Positions 12,901-22,388 of a DNA stretch of 64,000 nt are shown piece by piece. Numbering within the stretch: the stretch's first letter is position 1; every line of letters begins with the position of its first letter. Under the pieces are notes generated by a model. The model did no database searches, was not told where the DNA came from, and saw only the letters and a list, made by a program, of their open reading frames with translations. Both the position numbers and the translations under genes were made by a program. This DNA is from Eublepharis macularius. Taxonomy: Eukaryota; Chordata; Lepidosauria; Squamata; Eublepharidae. The stretch is from contig NC_072801.1 of the NCBI RefSeq assembly GCF_028583425.1, positions 58,853,766 through 58,917,765 of the forward strand. Direction: 5' to 3'.

Positions 12901-15900
12901 TCCAGTATTGCTTAATAAAGACTGTGATGGTTTGTGACTTTAGAGTTTTCCCATCACTGGTTTCTTCCAAAAAAACATTCGAAGGGAAAGGAGAAGTTAT
13001 TTGTGGCTGCATTCCCAACAGTTGCCATCTGATGGTGTTGCAAGCAGAGCGGGGAAATGAGTCAGTGCTACACCTTGAGAAATGTGCCACTAGAGGGGGT
13101 CACTGAGGAAGAACTGCAAGTGGTAGTTGTAGAACAATTCCAGCCTTAGCTGCTAGCCACTGCTGGCTGCCTCTAGAGCAAGGGTCCCTGCATTTGCTGA
13201 AGTTGTCAAGTACCTTCGGAATACTGACCCAGGGTGGTGGGCGCAACCACAAAACGGCTGCCGTGGGAGGTGGAACCAATCACAAAATGTCAAGGAGTCA
13301 CATTGTACATAACACTGACAGTAACTCTTCCACGTGTTGGGCAGAAGTTCTGCTTAATAGTGCATTTAAAAATGAATATATATTGTTTAATTTTTTTCTT
13401 GCATACACACAGCTGACCTTCAGTCACACAGTATATATACTTATGCCATGGTGGCAGCTGCTGCTGAACCAACTTTAAAAAATCTGTGCAGCCAAAAAGA
13501 TCTCCAGTGGCTGGTCAAAAACCCTGCTAGGCAAACCCCCCACCTGGCCTTGCCACTTTGAAAAAACACTTGGTGGGAACCTGGAAAAGTGTCAGCAGGA
13601 TCCCTGCTCTAGTGAGAGTGTGTGAGAGAGAGTGTGTGTGCGTTTCTCCTCCTTGCTTGTACCTTTCTTGTAGTTCCTGCAGCTCTTGTGCAGGATGCTG
13701 ATCAGCGTTCTGGAGTACAGGGACTGGCATAGTGGTGGCTCCCAGGAGATTCTCTACTTCCCCAGCAGGTGGCACATGGGAGTGTGACTAGATGTGCATG
13801 GATGTGTTTAGGCATGCTTTCATACCTATGGTACATTTTGTATGGACTGTGCATATACGGCCATTGTGTAGTCTGTATATGTATGGGAAGTCCACCAACT
13901 TTGTCATGTGCATGGGCCAGAAAACCAGCAATGATCTCCAGGTCCTTGTGCAGTATTTGTGTATTTACAAGGTGGATAGCTGGCAAGGTCTGTGCTTCCT
14001 AGTGCAGATTTTGTGAATGTTCTTGGGCCACAGATGAAACCCCTATGAGATTTGGGGGGGGTGGGCTGGGGGGAAATTGGGGTGGCTTTTTTCCTAACTA
14101 AAATAAAAATTGTCTGAGCACACACAAAACAGCCATGTTCCTTGCTCCATTGAGATTAACCTATTGGAGTCAATCATCTGGAAGGCCTAAGTGGCAATGT
14201 TTCCTAACATGGGTACAAAACAGAGAAGATTGAACATAAGCAGCAGCTGCCATCGGCGTCAGACCCTCCCCCACTAGCCTAGTGTGGCTGTTTTACTCCG
14301 GCTTGTCCACAGGGCTGTCCACGGTCTCAGGAAGAGACTTTCCCAACCCCCAAGATCCTTGCACGGGAGATGCCAGGTCATGAACCTGGGACTTTCAGCA
14401 TGTCTTCTGCCCTGCTCCTTGCCTCTTACCTCCACGGTTAACGTTCTTTCTCTTTTCGGCTAAATGTTTCCTGAGCTGGGAGATAAAAACTTTCCCTGCC
14501 ATCCTCCCTGTGCTCTCCACTGTTGCTTCCAGCCAGCGGCAGCTGCTTCTTTTGGCTGTTTGAGCCCTTTTATCTAGTGAACTGAACATGCCCAAAAAAG
14601 GGTTTAGTATGAATCATCCCATCAGGACATCCAGCTTCCCTGGACTTGCTGGGCCAAAGCCAGCTGTTGAGCATTTGCATGCTTTGTGCATTGTCTGTCC
14701 TGCTTGTTCGGTGGATTCCCCCCCCCCACACACACAGACACATTTTCAGACATGTCTCTTTGTGCATGGCTATTGTTTCTGGGATGGTTGGTGTGGTCGG
14801 CTCCTCAAAGTGACACACTTCAGAGCCAGCGCATGCATGTTTGTCTCCAACCCCTGCCAGGCCTCTCTGCATAGTAACTTTCTCCTCCGTCTGTTTTAAC
14901 CCATTGCTTCCTGTGGCACAGGGACTTTTACCTGGAGTACTGGCAAGGTAACTAATTTCAGACAGTTGTTTGCGTGTTGAGAGAGTTTTTCTCCAGGGTC
15001 TATTGGGGGTTTAGTGGCTACGAACTTAACCTAAATCAGCGCCTCCTTCCTCCCGATTACCCCACTTCCTTCCTGCAGATGAATGGCATGTACCTAGCCT
15101 CTGTTGTGCTTGGCGAAGAGAGCTCTGACACCCTCAAAAGGCTAGGAGAGGAAGTGTACAAGCCTCCTGGACCCAGGATCTGACCTGGCCCTGGATTGGG
15201 CAGCAGTGTGTTGCAGTGATTTGATCAACCGGCTGGGAGAACTAGAGAGAGAAAGAGAGAGATGCACAGCAGACAGCAATAAAGGGCATTTTAAACATTT
15301 GAAAGTCCACAGGGAGTTCACAGTGAGGTTCTTTTATTGGCGGAATAAGCATGGGTGCGGGGTGGGGGGGTGGGAGAGGGGAGAGGTCTTCATTCAAGAA
15401 CTGCTATTGAGAATGTCCTTCCCTGAACTGTGTACCATGCTGTTCATACCCTTTATTTCCTAATTTTCCCTTGCTATCCGGTCATTTCATAGAAAAAGAG
15501 CTGGAGGAACTTATTAGCATACCTCATTAGCATGCCCCTTGACTTCACCAGAAGTGTGTCATTAGCATAACTGATTTGCATATGCCACACCCCTTGACAT
15601 CACCTATCCTGAATGTTTTGGACCCAATCTTGGCCATTCAGGGCTGAAATTGGGCCCAAAATAGCAAAAAGGGGCTGAAAATGGCTGAAAAGGGGCACAA
15701 AATGGTCAGGATTGGGCCGCTGCTGAGTGGGAGAATGATCCACCACCCGTCAGAGGCCCGATCCGGGCCATTTCAGCCCCAATCCAGGCTGAAACGGGCC
15801 CAAAATGGCTGAGAGTCAGGTGGGTGGGGCCACCTGACATGTGACCTCTTTGGGGAACTGCTGGAACTGCGTTCCTGTGCGTTCCCCCTCAAAATGAGCC

Positions 15901-17642
15901 CTGCTTGCTATCATTATCATCTGAAGGACTTAAAGGAACAGTCAGGTACACTACTTCTTCTGAATTCCAGAGCTCAGGGCTGGAGCAAGTAAAGCTCAGG
16001 CTAAACACCTCTGAACATACCTAGAGCCAGTTAGGTGTAGTGATTAAGAGCGCGGGACTCTAATCTGGAGGACTGGGTTTGATTCCCCACTCATCCGCTT
16101 GAAGCCAGCTGGGTGACCTTGGGTCAGTCACAGCTGTCTCAGAGATCTCTCAGCCCCACCCACCTCACAGGGAGTTTGTTGTTGTGGGGATAATAATTGT
16201 AAACAGCTCTGAGTGGATGTTAAGTCATCCTGAAGGGTGGTATATAAATCAAATGTTATTAGAATGCATCCCTCTTGCATCTACTGAATAGTTACTCCCT
16301 GCCCACGTACATCTGGGGCTTAGGGTCAGATGCAAGTTAACTCTTGAGCATCATGACCATGCCTGTTTTGCAATAATACTGCCCTTAAATAGAGTGAACA
16401 GAACCTCCCCCCCCCCGAAATGAAATTCTGCTTTCCTTCCTCTATACCTCCCCTCCTGCCCCGCATCATAAATGGGTGGTGGATGGATTTGTTCCATATA
16501 CCTCACTAACTTCCACTATTGTCTACGAGCTCTTGGAACTTATTTTGCCTCCCAGAGCAGGAGAAAATGGAGTGCCCAAAAATTCGTTTGATACCCTGTG
16601 CCTGGCCTGCAAGCCAAGTTGTTCCTTCCGAGTCTCTGCACCCGGCCTTCGAAATGCCTGCTCATTTCCCTTCCCATCAGCAATGACACGGCACCTTTCT
16701 TAGCCTCTTCTGGTAGCTGCTGGCAGCCCTGACCTGTCTGCCATCTTTCCTTATGACACTGTGCACGGAGCAGAACATAAAAAGAAATGGTAGCAGCCAG
16801 GACTGGGCATGCACAAGGTGGTGCCCGCAGGTGGGCTGACACGCCCTTCTGAATCATTGCAGCAAGAATAAGGTTCAGGCAAATCTTGCATTATGTAGAT
16901 CTTGCTGCTTCCACAGCTGAAGTACAAACAGGCCTGGGCAAAGAATATTCTGGGCTGCAAAGCTACATGGGGTGGACTAGGAGGCATGAGCGCTCATATC
17001 AACCACCCCCTTCAGTGACTGACGTGCCTTAAGTTGAAGTGCAAGCTGTGAAGGGGAAATGGAGTCAGAGTTGGGTTTTTTGCTGGGGAAAGACTCATCA
17101 TACAGTCATCTGGCCAGTGCTTGATCCAGAAGCCGTGGATTCATGATGTGGCACCTCTGTCAAACTACTGTGCCACACTCTCTCTCTCCCAGCCTCAGTT
17201 TCCCCGTCTGAAAAAAGGAAGTGATAATCACTGTTTACTTATTGGGGCTACTCTTTGAAAAAAGAGGGTTTGACCAGAATGTTTCCCATGGGTGCTGAAG
17301 ATTTTCATCTTTAGATTTACACAGAATTTGGTTTGTTAAAAAGTAAAATTGTGGAAGAAGGCTGAGGGAAGAAAGAAATGGATTTTTTCCTCTGTGACGT
17401 AAAAAAAATCCATAGAACATGACGACTGTGATACCTGTACCCAGTGAGATTCGCCTTTTGGATCACATGGATTATGTTGCTTGTGGGTGGCCTCACTGAT
17501 GACGGAAGCCATTCAAAGATGGCCCTAAAACCCCTCCTTAACAAGCTCTCTCTTTTCCCCACAGCTCTTCCTAATGACGCTATCGATGTTTCTGTGTAAG
17601 ACCATCGGGCCCAACTATGACAAGCTCGCTCGCTATTCCTAG
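6904..17642 (+). CDS. CD37: CD37 tetraspanin, eight coding exons
   Basis: Four-pass membrane tetraspanin of leukocytes, in mammals mainly B cells, that organises partner proteins in membrane microdomains. Coding exons, all with AG/GT borders: 6904-6969, 7147-7219, 7526-7650, 9322-9396, 10972-11076, 11441-11644, 11762-11845, 17565-17642. They total 810 nt, 269 residues plus stop. The start ATG lies 9 bases into an exon that opens after cccacag at 6894. Visible: membrane segments near residues 11-38, 55-78, 87-112 and 228-255; large loop with CCG at 151-153, PCSC around 175-178, and Cys 205 and 218; several N-glycosylation sites. The sequence also resembles CD82 (WPVYKEGCM), but the C-terminus (LFLMTLSMFLC, then NYDKLARYS) and the TEAD2 and DKKL1 neighbours point to CD37. 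Human CD37 is 281 residues. Intron 7 is 5.7 kb and repeat-rich. Confidence 0.9.
7735..7935 (-). mobile_element. CR1-like LINE 3' fragment in CD37 intron 3
   Basis: Antisense of the CR1-type tail: GGTCCAGCTAGTCCGACATC, CTTGTTTCTCGCAATGGCC, GGTATTCAAAGGTACCCTG and TTCCATTAAGCTATCAAGG. Confidence 0.5.
7985..8278. mobile_element. MITE rich in inverted GAACC/GGTTC motifs
   Basis: Dense repeats of GGTTCGT/ACGAACC and TTTGTGAA on both strands, ending GGTTCGTGCCCACCTCTAC, give it fold-back character. Family not firmly assigned. Confidence 0.5.
8510..8748 (-). mobile_element. tRNA-derived SINE, reverse orientation
   Basis: The reverse complement has a tRNA-like head with the B box GGTTTGAATTCTCACTC, then GGAAGCTTGTTGGGAGACC. 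The other end has the GCCACCTTTCTCCCCAATAA tail shared with LINEs. Confidence 0.6.
9455..10010 (-). mobile_element. tRNA-derived SINE split by a MITE
   Basis: The two halves (9455-9554 and 9869-10010) are one reverse-oriented SINE interrupted by the MITE at 9555-9868. The sequence runs on across the join at CTCACAAC. Confidence 0.65.
9555..9868 (+). mobile_element. hAT-type MITE, family 2
   Basis: Ends CAGGGATTTTTTTC and GAAAAAAAGCCCTG. Perfect 8-bp target duplication CTCACAAC at 9547-9554 and 9869-9876. The core is a long inverted repeat built on GATCTCCAGACAGAGGGGAG. It carries a perfect CRE, TGACGTCA, at 9604-9611. Lies in CD37 intron 4. Confidence 0.8.
10268..10682 (+). mobile_element. 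MITE of the AGGGTTGCCA family, twice interrupted
   Basis: The head (GGGTTGCCAACT) and the tail (CTGGAGACTGGTAACCCTTA) belong to one MITE. Inside lie an 89-bp insert with 18-bp flanking repeats (10332-10420) and a CR1 3' fragment (about 10540-10650, GTGAATTTCCTGCATTGTG, GTGGACTAGATGACTC). Confidence 0.55.
10332..10420 (-). mobile_element. Short retroposed insert with 18-bp target duplication
   Basis: Flanked by direct repeats of GTGCCTGGGAAGGAACTT (10314-10331 and 10421-10438). One end is a T/A-rich run, so on the - strand it ends in an A-rich tail, as expected of LINE-mobilised RNA. Source unknown. Confidence 0.6.
11120..11325 (+). mobile_element. tRNA-derived SINE (TGGTCTGACTCAGT type)
   Basis: Contains CATGGTTCAGAGCTTGCAGG, CCCCAACATCTCC and ATGGTCTGACTCAGTTGAAG, matching the copies at 56465 (+) and 31112 (-). 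Confidence 0.5.
12231..12538 (+). mobile_element. MITE with TGACGTCA palindrome (GGTTGCCAGGTCCCC family)
   Basis: Ends AGGATTGCGAGGTCCCC and GGGGGACTAGCAACCCT are inverted repeats. It contains a palindrome at 12316-12360 built around TGACGTCACTTCC / GGAAGTGATGTCA. Sister copies lie at 19516 and 62636. Confidence 0.65.
13179..13606 (+). mobile_element. hAT-type MITE, family 3 (CAGGGGTCCCCAA type)
   Basis: Ends CAAGGGTCCCTG and CAGGATCCCTG. Flanked by CTCTAGAG (13171-13178) and CTCTAGTG (13607-13614), 7 of 8 matching. The same family lies at 36443, 61717 and, partly, at 27133 and 54535. Confidence 0.7.
15079..15183 (+). CDS. Candidate alternative last exon of CD37
   Basis: Inside CD37 intron 7, a pyrimidine-rich tract and tcctgcag precede an open frame of 34 codons plus stop in phase 0, the phase in which CD37 exon 7 ends (ATG GAG|GTAAGA). 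An AATAAA follows at 15278-15283, about 95 bases after the stop. Joined to exon 7 it would finish the fourth membrane segment (MNGMYLASVVL) and give a new hydrophilic tail ending EEVYKPPGPRI in place of the usual tail. Acceptor, frame, hydropathy and polyadenylation signal agree, but no homologue is recognised. It could be chance or a lineage-specific exon. Confidence 0.4.
   Translation: MNGMYLASVVLGEESSDTLKRLGEEVYKPPGPRI
15478..15903 (+). mobile_element. hAT-type MITE, family 1, perfect target duplication
   Basis: Perfect 8-bp duplication CTTGCTAT at 15470-15477 and 15904-15911. The ends are CCGGTCATTT (decayed) and AAAATGAGCCCTG. Contains ATTTGCAT near 15574. Confidence 0.8.
16023..16261 (+). 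mobile_element. tRNA-derived SINE (Sauria-like)
   Basis: A-box region TAGTGATTAAGAGC, B box GGTTTGATTCCCC, body AGCTGGGTGACCTTGGGTC, tail CTCTGAGTGGATGTTAAG and GGTATATAAATC. Confidence 0.75.
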
Positions 17643-18960
17643 GAAAGAAATCTGTCTTGGAAGTTGCTCACTCACTGTTCCCAGGAGACGGATCTCCGTT
17701 TCCCAGATTCCTCATTTTAAAGGACTGCCTTAAAATCCACTCCTTTCAATTCACACATTCCACTGCAGGGGTTTAAAGCAGTGGGTGGTAGGGCTGCAAG
17801 GTACTTTGAATAGGTTTCTTTACCTAGTTTTATTTTCACCTGGTACAAGATAGGTTTATTCTAACCTTATCTTAGTAAATTAAATGAAACCTTCAAGAAC
17901 GGCGGCCCTGACGAGAAATGGCGTACGCTATATTCCCTTTGCTGGTCCAAAATGTACAGACTATCTCCGAAGTCCAATCAGTCCACTGTACCGTCATACT
18001 ATTTTACATTTGAACATTCACCTGAGCCAGCGCCCGCTTCAGTGTGAAGAAAACTGTTTTATAGCGAGGTACTGCTGCCGGTACCCGATGGTTTACCAAA
18101 TAGAAACTGAGAAGCCTTGGAACGGGATGTCTCAAAGCAGTATAAGCGCACCAGTATTTAAAATGTTTGGGTAAGTTGGTGTCATTTGCTAACTCTTGCG
18201 GTCTTTTCACTCAACAATGCACTGAGAAAATTGACCTCCCCCACTCCTTTGGATCTAGAGTTTGTGTCCTTCCTTTCTGAAGATCGTTTTGGTATCCAGA
18301 TAAATCTGATTTTAAAAACTTAGATGATATTCCAGCAAGAGGTAAATAGTAATAAACCACGAAGGATGCTGACTACCTCGCTGGCGAGCCTTACTTGTGA
18401 TTGGGAAAACAGGCCGGGAACATTGGGTCCCCTATTTGGTACTTGGGTTTCAGTACAATACTCTAAAGGGTGGAGGGGGTGTACCCGAAGAGCCTTGCGA
18501 TGTGTTCCAACCTGGAGCCTGTATGTTGCGAGAACCTCTTCTAAACAATGCCGCTGCATAACATCCTGAAGTGCTATCCTCGTCCTGACTTGACTAGCAT
18601 CTGAAGGAAATGGTTCTCGTGCCCGAGCCTCCATTTTGTTCTCTTCTTCCCTACAGCCCTCTCTAAACCTTCCTAATTCTAAGGGATTTTTGACCCTAAA
18701 TTCTCCCACCGTTTCCCTAATTGTTATTGACTGGAGTTACCTCAAAAAAAAATTCCATTCTGTTTTGTTCCATCACAGCCCCTTGCCTAAGCTTCTAACC
18801 ATGTGTGTGTGTGTTCTGTTCTCACAGCTCCTTGCATGTGCAGGAGCTCAAGGCATACAGTCAGCTCCAGCGCAAGCAAAGGTTTCTCCCTCTATTTCAG
18901 CTGCAGGAACAGATCAGCAGCCATGTTCTCACTGCCTGCGGCTTGGAAAATAAAAGGGGG
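17643..18960 (+). other. CD37 3' UTR and adjoining sequence
   Basis: Sequence after the CD37 stop. Possible polyadenylation signals are ATTAAA near 17879 and AATAAA at 18351-18356 and 18949-18954; which is used cannot be decided. From about 17885 to 18720 the sequence matches none of the repeat families seen elsewhere in the window and contains short open frames on both strands, none recognised. Confidence 0.4.
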
Positions 18961-19515
18961 AAACTTTTGCTTCTGCTGGCTGCGTGCACAGTTGTGCATT
19001 CCCAGACTTTGAGGGAGCCATGTATTCCCATACCTTACCTTTAGCAACTATATGGCATACTATTGGTCCCCTCCAAGCTAGGGTGAATTGTCTGACATGC
19101 TTTTGACCCCGTGTGTTTCATGCCTAACATTCACACAGTGGCAGATGGGAACACCCATGCCTAACTTTTACACGTGCATGTATGAAATGCATATAATCCT
19201 GAATGCCTGAGATGGTGGAATTGTGAAGGGAGCATGCAAGTTTTGAAAGGGTAGAGGGTGGAAGAGAATATGTATAATTTCACCCTTCTCTGCAGTGGGT
19301 TTGTTTTTTTAGCAGTATTGGATTTTCTTTGTGTAATGTAGTCTTCATTTGTAAATAAAAAAAAATTACATCTACCATTGTTGATGCTTTGTAGTTGGGT
19401 CAGTAGAGCCAGCAAGTGGTAGCCACGGGAGGACATCTATGAAAGTATGGAGAGCTTCACGCCTAATTCTGATTGGTCATTTTCAGCAATAAAAGACCCT
19501 TCTGGGTGAAATTTT

Positions 19516-19892
19516 AGGGTTGCCAGGTCCCCTTATCATCAGGTGGGAGGTGGGCCATCTGGCACTTGCCTTATTGGTGCCTTCGTGCGCATGCTCCCAG
19601 CCTGCTTGATGATGTCACTTCTGGGAGGTGACATCATCATGCAGGCCATGTGCCACCCTTGGGAGTGCTCCCGCTCTCTGCAGTGAGCGGAATAGGCCCA
19701 ATTCAGTTTGAATTGCCAGGGCAGCACAATGAGCCCTGGAGTGCTCCACAGTGACCTGTTTCAGGCCAAAAACGACCTACTGCGGCATACAGGAGCACCC
19801 CCTGGGAGGTGCGTTCCCCCACTGGCCAGGTAAGCGGGGGCAGAGGGTGGGAGTGGGGTATCCCCTGACCCCAGTGGGGGACTGGCAACCCT
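19516..19892 (+). mobile_element. MITE, GGTTGCCAGGTCCCC family
   Basis: Inverted ends AGGGTTGCCAGGTCCCC and GGGGGACTGGCAACCCT. Palindrome at 19601-19645 with GATGTCACTT / AGGTGACATC. No clear target duplication. Confidence 0.65.
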
Positions 19893-21439
19893 CTGTTGAA
19901 TGCACTATGGGCTGCTTGCAACTGCTAACTTGGCCAAATCAGTCCTTGAAAAGGGGAACTCTATTGTGATTTCCAGCCTCTTGGCTTGGATCGCTTTCAA
20001 AAGTAGAAACTATCTCGCCTTCTCTTACTTTATCAGACATATTGCCGCTTTTGATTTCTGTGTAACTCCATTTGATTCTTTTCAAGTTCAAATTGTAGAA
20101 TTCATTGCCTGAGGACAGATCCCTTTAAAGGGGGAGTGGGCTGATTCACAGAATAGGATCATCAGTGACTTAATAGGAACTCTGTGGCCTGAGGCCATAT
20201 ATCTCTGAATTACAGCGCTAGAAAGACTGCTGAATTGCAACTGATAATGACGCTCAAGACAATACATCCACCTGGACTGAATTGAGATCTAGGCTTCCTG
20301 TTTCATTACCAATGCTGATTTCTCCACCCCCACCACCCCTCTGCATACCCCACCCCCATTCAATCACACCTGCTATTGTCATTCAGCATCTGAAGTCACT
20401 CTACTCACCAAGATATAAGGACAGGTAGACTCACATTCTAGCTATCTGAAGTGAGCTACAACTCACAAAAGCTCATACCCTACCACAAATCATGTTAAGT
20501 CTTATAGGTGCTACTAGACTCTTGCTCTTTTCTAGTGCTAGAAAACATTGAGGAAAGGCCTTCACCTCTTTGCCCTAGTTTTTTTTAGTCCTCCAGGGCA
20601 ACAAGATGCTGAATTTGGTGGATGCTGCTGCTGGTCTGAACCCCAAACCCAGTGCTATCCCAAATTGCCAATACTGTAATGTGATTTGCAACCCTACAGC
20701 AGAAAGATCATCTTTCTGTTCCAGTGACCAAGACTGGGGGAGGGGCATTTATCTACTTTTGCTGTGGCATGCTATGAAGACAGTCCACCAACCACATTAT
20801 GTCAAAATAAAACTTTATGCAAGATCACATTTTTTTCTTTGCCACTATGATGGAAGACAGGAGCAGCTTTGTGAGTTTTGAGAGTTCGAAGAGGACATGA
20901 ATGCTGGCTGATCTTGTACATATTCCATTTTAAAAACAACCTGTACCTTCTGCCTTGAGCTTTGGGTGATCCCTTGCCCCCTTTTCGGCCTGCTTTAAAT
21001 CATGAGACTGCCGAGGCAAAAGGACTTACCTGTGAGACCTGCACGGGTAGCACATCAACGAGAGCATGGGTGGGTGTTGTGCTGATACTTGAATTACAGA
21101 TGCATTCGCTGCATTGCCCAGTTAGCAGCTTACTTTCAGTGAGGGGCAGGGGGAGTGGACAGTCCCACGGCTAAACACTTTTACCCCATCAGTGTCATGT
21201 TTCAATCAGGCCAGAGTCTCCTGTGAGGCAATATAGTTCGGAAAGGTCTTCACAGGCAGTGAGGATGGGGCATGCAGCTGGGCTGTACCACTTCACACTA
21301 CATGTGGAGGGATCTAGTGCTGGCATAAAGTTCTTTATACAGAGAAAACAAGCAGACCTAAAACTGATTAGGAGACTGAGAAAAGACAAGAAGTACACAG
21401 ATCGAGATCAGGAGAGGCAGGGCATGAAGGGATGAGCTG

Positions 21440-21655
21440 GTGCTCGGCTCTCGTGGCCCTTGATCGCTACTTTAGTGTCAGGAAAGACTTTTCCTCCAGG
21501 TCAGATTGGCCAAGGATCCTGGAAGTTTTTTTGCCGGGGTCACTGGGGGAGATGAACAGGGGACAGAGCTGTGAACTTCCTGCATGGAGCAGGAGGTTGG
21601 ACTTGATCAACCTTGGGATCCCTTCCAGCTCTGTGTTTTTAAGTTCTCTCTGCAG
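21440..21655 (+). mobile_element. CR1 LINE 3' end
   Basis: Reads CAGAGCTGTGAACTTCCTGC, GGAGGTTGGACTTGATCAAC and GGGATCCCTTCCAGCTCTG, the usual CR1 3' terminus. Confidence 0.65.
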
Positions 21656-21749
21656 GATTTTTTTTTAAAGTAGAAAGAAGGAAACAGGAGATTTGCACCG
21701 ATCACAGAAGAATGAAAATAGACAAAAGCTGATAGTGTCAAGTGGCGTA

Positions 21750-21755
21750 TTTATT
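21750..21755 (-). terminator. TEAD2 polyadenylation signal candidate
   Basis: TTTATT on the + strand reads AATAAA on the TEAD2 strand, about 635 bases past the stop codon. That is a reasonable 3' UTR length. Confidence 0.45.
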
Positions 21756-22388
21756 ATCCAAGTAAAAATTCCTTATGTTTCACTGTAAGGGTAGAGTGAG
21801 AGTCTGTTTTCTTACAGCAGAAGTGCAAAAACAGTAATGACTGTTTACTTATTTTCATTCTTTAAAAAAGAGAGAACCCTCCACACCTGCAACCTGATGT
21901 GGTACAGCCCAGAAAGTTTTACTTCTCTGTTGTTTGTGAGAACTAGTGGAAGGCCTCAATCTCTGCCCATTTAATAAAACAGTATTACAAAATCCTGTGT
22001 CTTTTCATGGAGTGTAAAGCAGAAGGGGAGGGGGAGGTACATGTAGGTTATCTGCTGTTCTATCCTGCATGCCAGGGATTAACCAAAAGCATACCCCCTT
22101 CATAGGCAAGCCCAAGATTTCCAGAGTACAAAGCTGTCCCCATGGTCAAGAGTGTATCCACTGAACAGTAGTGACCGCTGAAGGTAGGGCCTACAGCCCT
22201 GTTACTGCCAGAGAGAGAGGGATGTCTGTTGACTGGATCAGTTGCTGCAGGTACCCATGGGTCGCCATGGGATAGAAACAGGCCCTCCCAGAAGGCTCAG
22301 CAGTTCAGACAGGCTATCGGCCTAGCAGGTGTATAAAGAGGAGGCTGGCCCATTTCAGGTTATAGCAACACTGAGGTAAAACTGTCCA

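Larger units (their letters stand above)
11846..17564 (+). other. CD37: CD37 intron 7
   Basis: A 5.7-kb intron carrying MITEs at 12231, 13179 and 15478, a SINE at 16023, and the candidate alternative terminal exon at 15079. 13615-14280 and 16265-17560 show no recognised element apart from short C and A runs. 14280-14400 looks like a reverse SINE remnant. Confidence 0.6.
18961..21700. other. CD37-TEAD2 intergenic space
   Basis: Holds the MITE at 19516, a reptile repeat fragment at 20420-20535 (CTGAAGTGAGCTACAACTCA, GTGCTACTAGACTCTTGC) and a CR1 3' end at 21440-21655. 19893-20400 and 20540-21400 contain nothing recognised. Confidence 0.5.

Noticed and set aside
14974-15078. 5' extension of the open frame at 15079 as coding
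   Set aside because: It contains the pyrimidine tract and acceptor and has no start or homology; it is intron.
6904-17642. Naming the tetraspanin CD82
   Set aside because: Loop and membrane segments resemble CD82, but the tail and the adjacent TEAD2 and DKKL1 fit CD37.
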